A stretch of DNA of 48,422 nucleotides from positions 74,498-122,919 of the forward strand of contig NZ_BAAAYN010000003.1 of the NCBI RefSeq assembly GCF_039536245.1, given 5' to 3'. The notes below the pieces were generated by a model. That model was not told the DNA's origin and did no database searches. It was given only the letters and a program-made list of their open reading frames with translations. How positions within the stretch are numbered: position 1 is the stretch's first letter; the number at the start of each line of letters is the position of its first letter. Both the position numbers and the translations under genes were made by a program. Below are positions 48,401 to 48,422 of this stretch, piece by piece. This DNA is from Cryptosporangium minutisporangium (GTDB lineage Bacteria > Actinomycetota > Actinomycetes > Mycobacteriales > Cryptosporangiaceae).

Positions 48401-48422
48401 GACGCCGCGGTTCCGCGGCGTC
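48401..48422 (+). terminator. Hairpin at the window edge
   Basis: GACGCCGCGG (48401-48410) pairs with CCGCGGCGTC (48413-48422) around TT. It begins 20 bp past the stop of the siderophore-binding gene. The base after the window is unknown. If it terminates transcription, this gene would be monocistronic and the permease genes elsewhere. Confidence 0.65.

Overview
The window is about 48.4 kb of very GC-rich DNA with frequent GTG starts and dense genes on both strands. The content points to a filamentous-type actinobacterium: a DinB/mycothiol maleylpyruvate-isomerase-like protein, a GAF-ANTAR regulator, an anti-sigma-antagonist (STAS) protein, a Ser/Thr kinase with a sensor-like tail, a BTAD (SARP-type) regulator, many TetR regulators and an S-adenosyl methyltransferase of the actinobacterial DUF574 type. 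The genus cannot be fixed from the sequence alone. No rRNA, tRNA, phage, transposase or CRISPR locus was seen.

Layout. 1-8.8 kb: the end of an FtsX-type permease, a LuxR-type response regulator beside a receiver-only protein, a membrane protein, a divergent NmrA-type reductase/AraC pair, a RibD-like reductase, an amino acid permease, a hypothetical protein and a DUF574 methyltransferase. 8.85-12.5 kb: an aromatic-acid cassette made of a truncated MFS (aromatic acid symporter-like) remnant, an IclR regulator, a VanB-type FMN/2Fe-2S reductase and a cytochrome P450 strongly resembling CYP199 (4-methoxybenzoate O-demethylase). 12.5-19 kb: a SpoIID/LytB protein, a giant MalT-like ATPase with a C-terminal BTAD region, a small hypothetical protein followed by a very strong hairpin, then GAF-ANTAR and STAS regulators. 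18.9-26 kb: a unit of hypothetical protein, TetR and DinB-like protein behind a 22-bp perfect palindrome, a chemotaxis receptor interrupted by an in-frame amber codon, and a set of acyl-CoA ligase, TetR and hypothetical protein.

26-36.5 kb: two large GAF/PAS sensor kinases placed head to head (one with a degenerate ATPase core), a quinone oxidoreductase-like MDR, a gene graveyard (frameshifted SDR and other fragments), a membrane Ser/Thr kinase, another remnant and a lipoprotein. 36.5-41.8 kb: a sulfatase translationally coupled to a BASS-family transporter, controlled from a shared intergenic operator by a divergent TetR, then a GlxA-type AraC regulator. 41.8-43.7 kb: an unusual non-coding stretch with 32-bp- and 42-bp-periodic repeats, a stand-alone GAPDH, and a 16-bp tandem repeat starting in its stop codon. 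43.7-48.4 kb: an acetyltransferase, TetR and MFS operon with twin GTAC-N4-GTAC operators, a crotonase, and an iron-siderophore binding lipoprotein with a possible iron box.

The most system-like units are the CYP199-like P450 with its own one-component reductase, and the TetR-controlled BASS transporter/sulfatase operon, which looks like a module for importing and desulfating a sulfated amphipath. Both functions are inferred from family resemblance and layout only.
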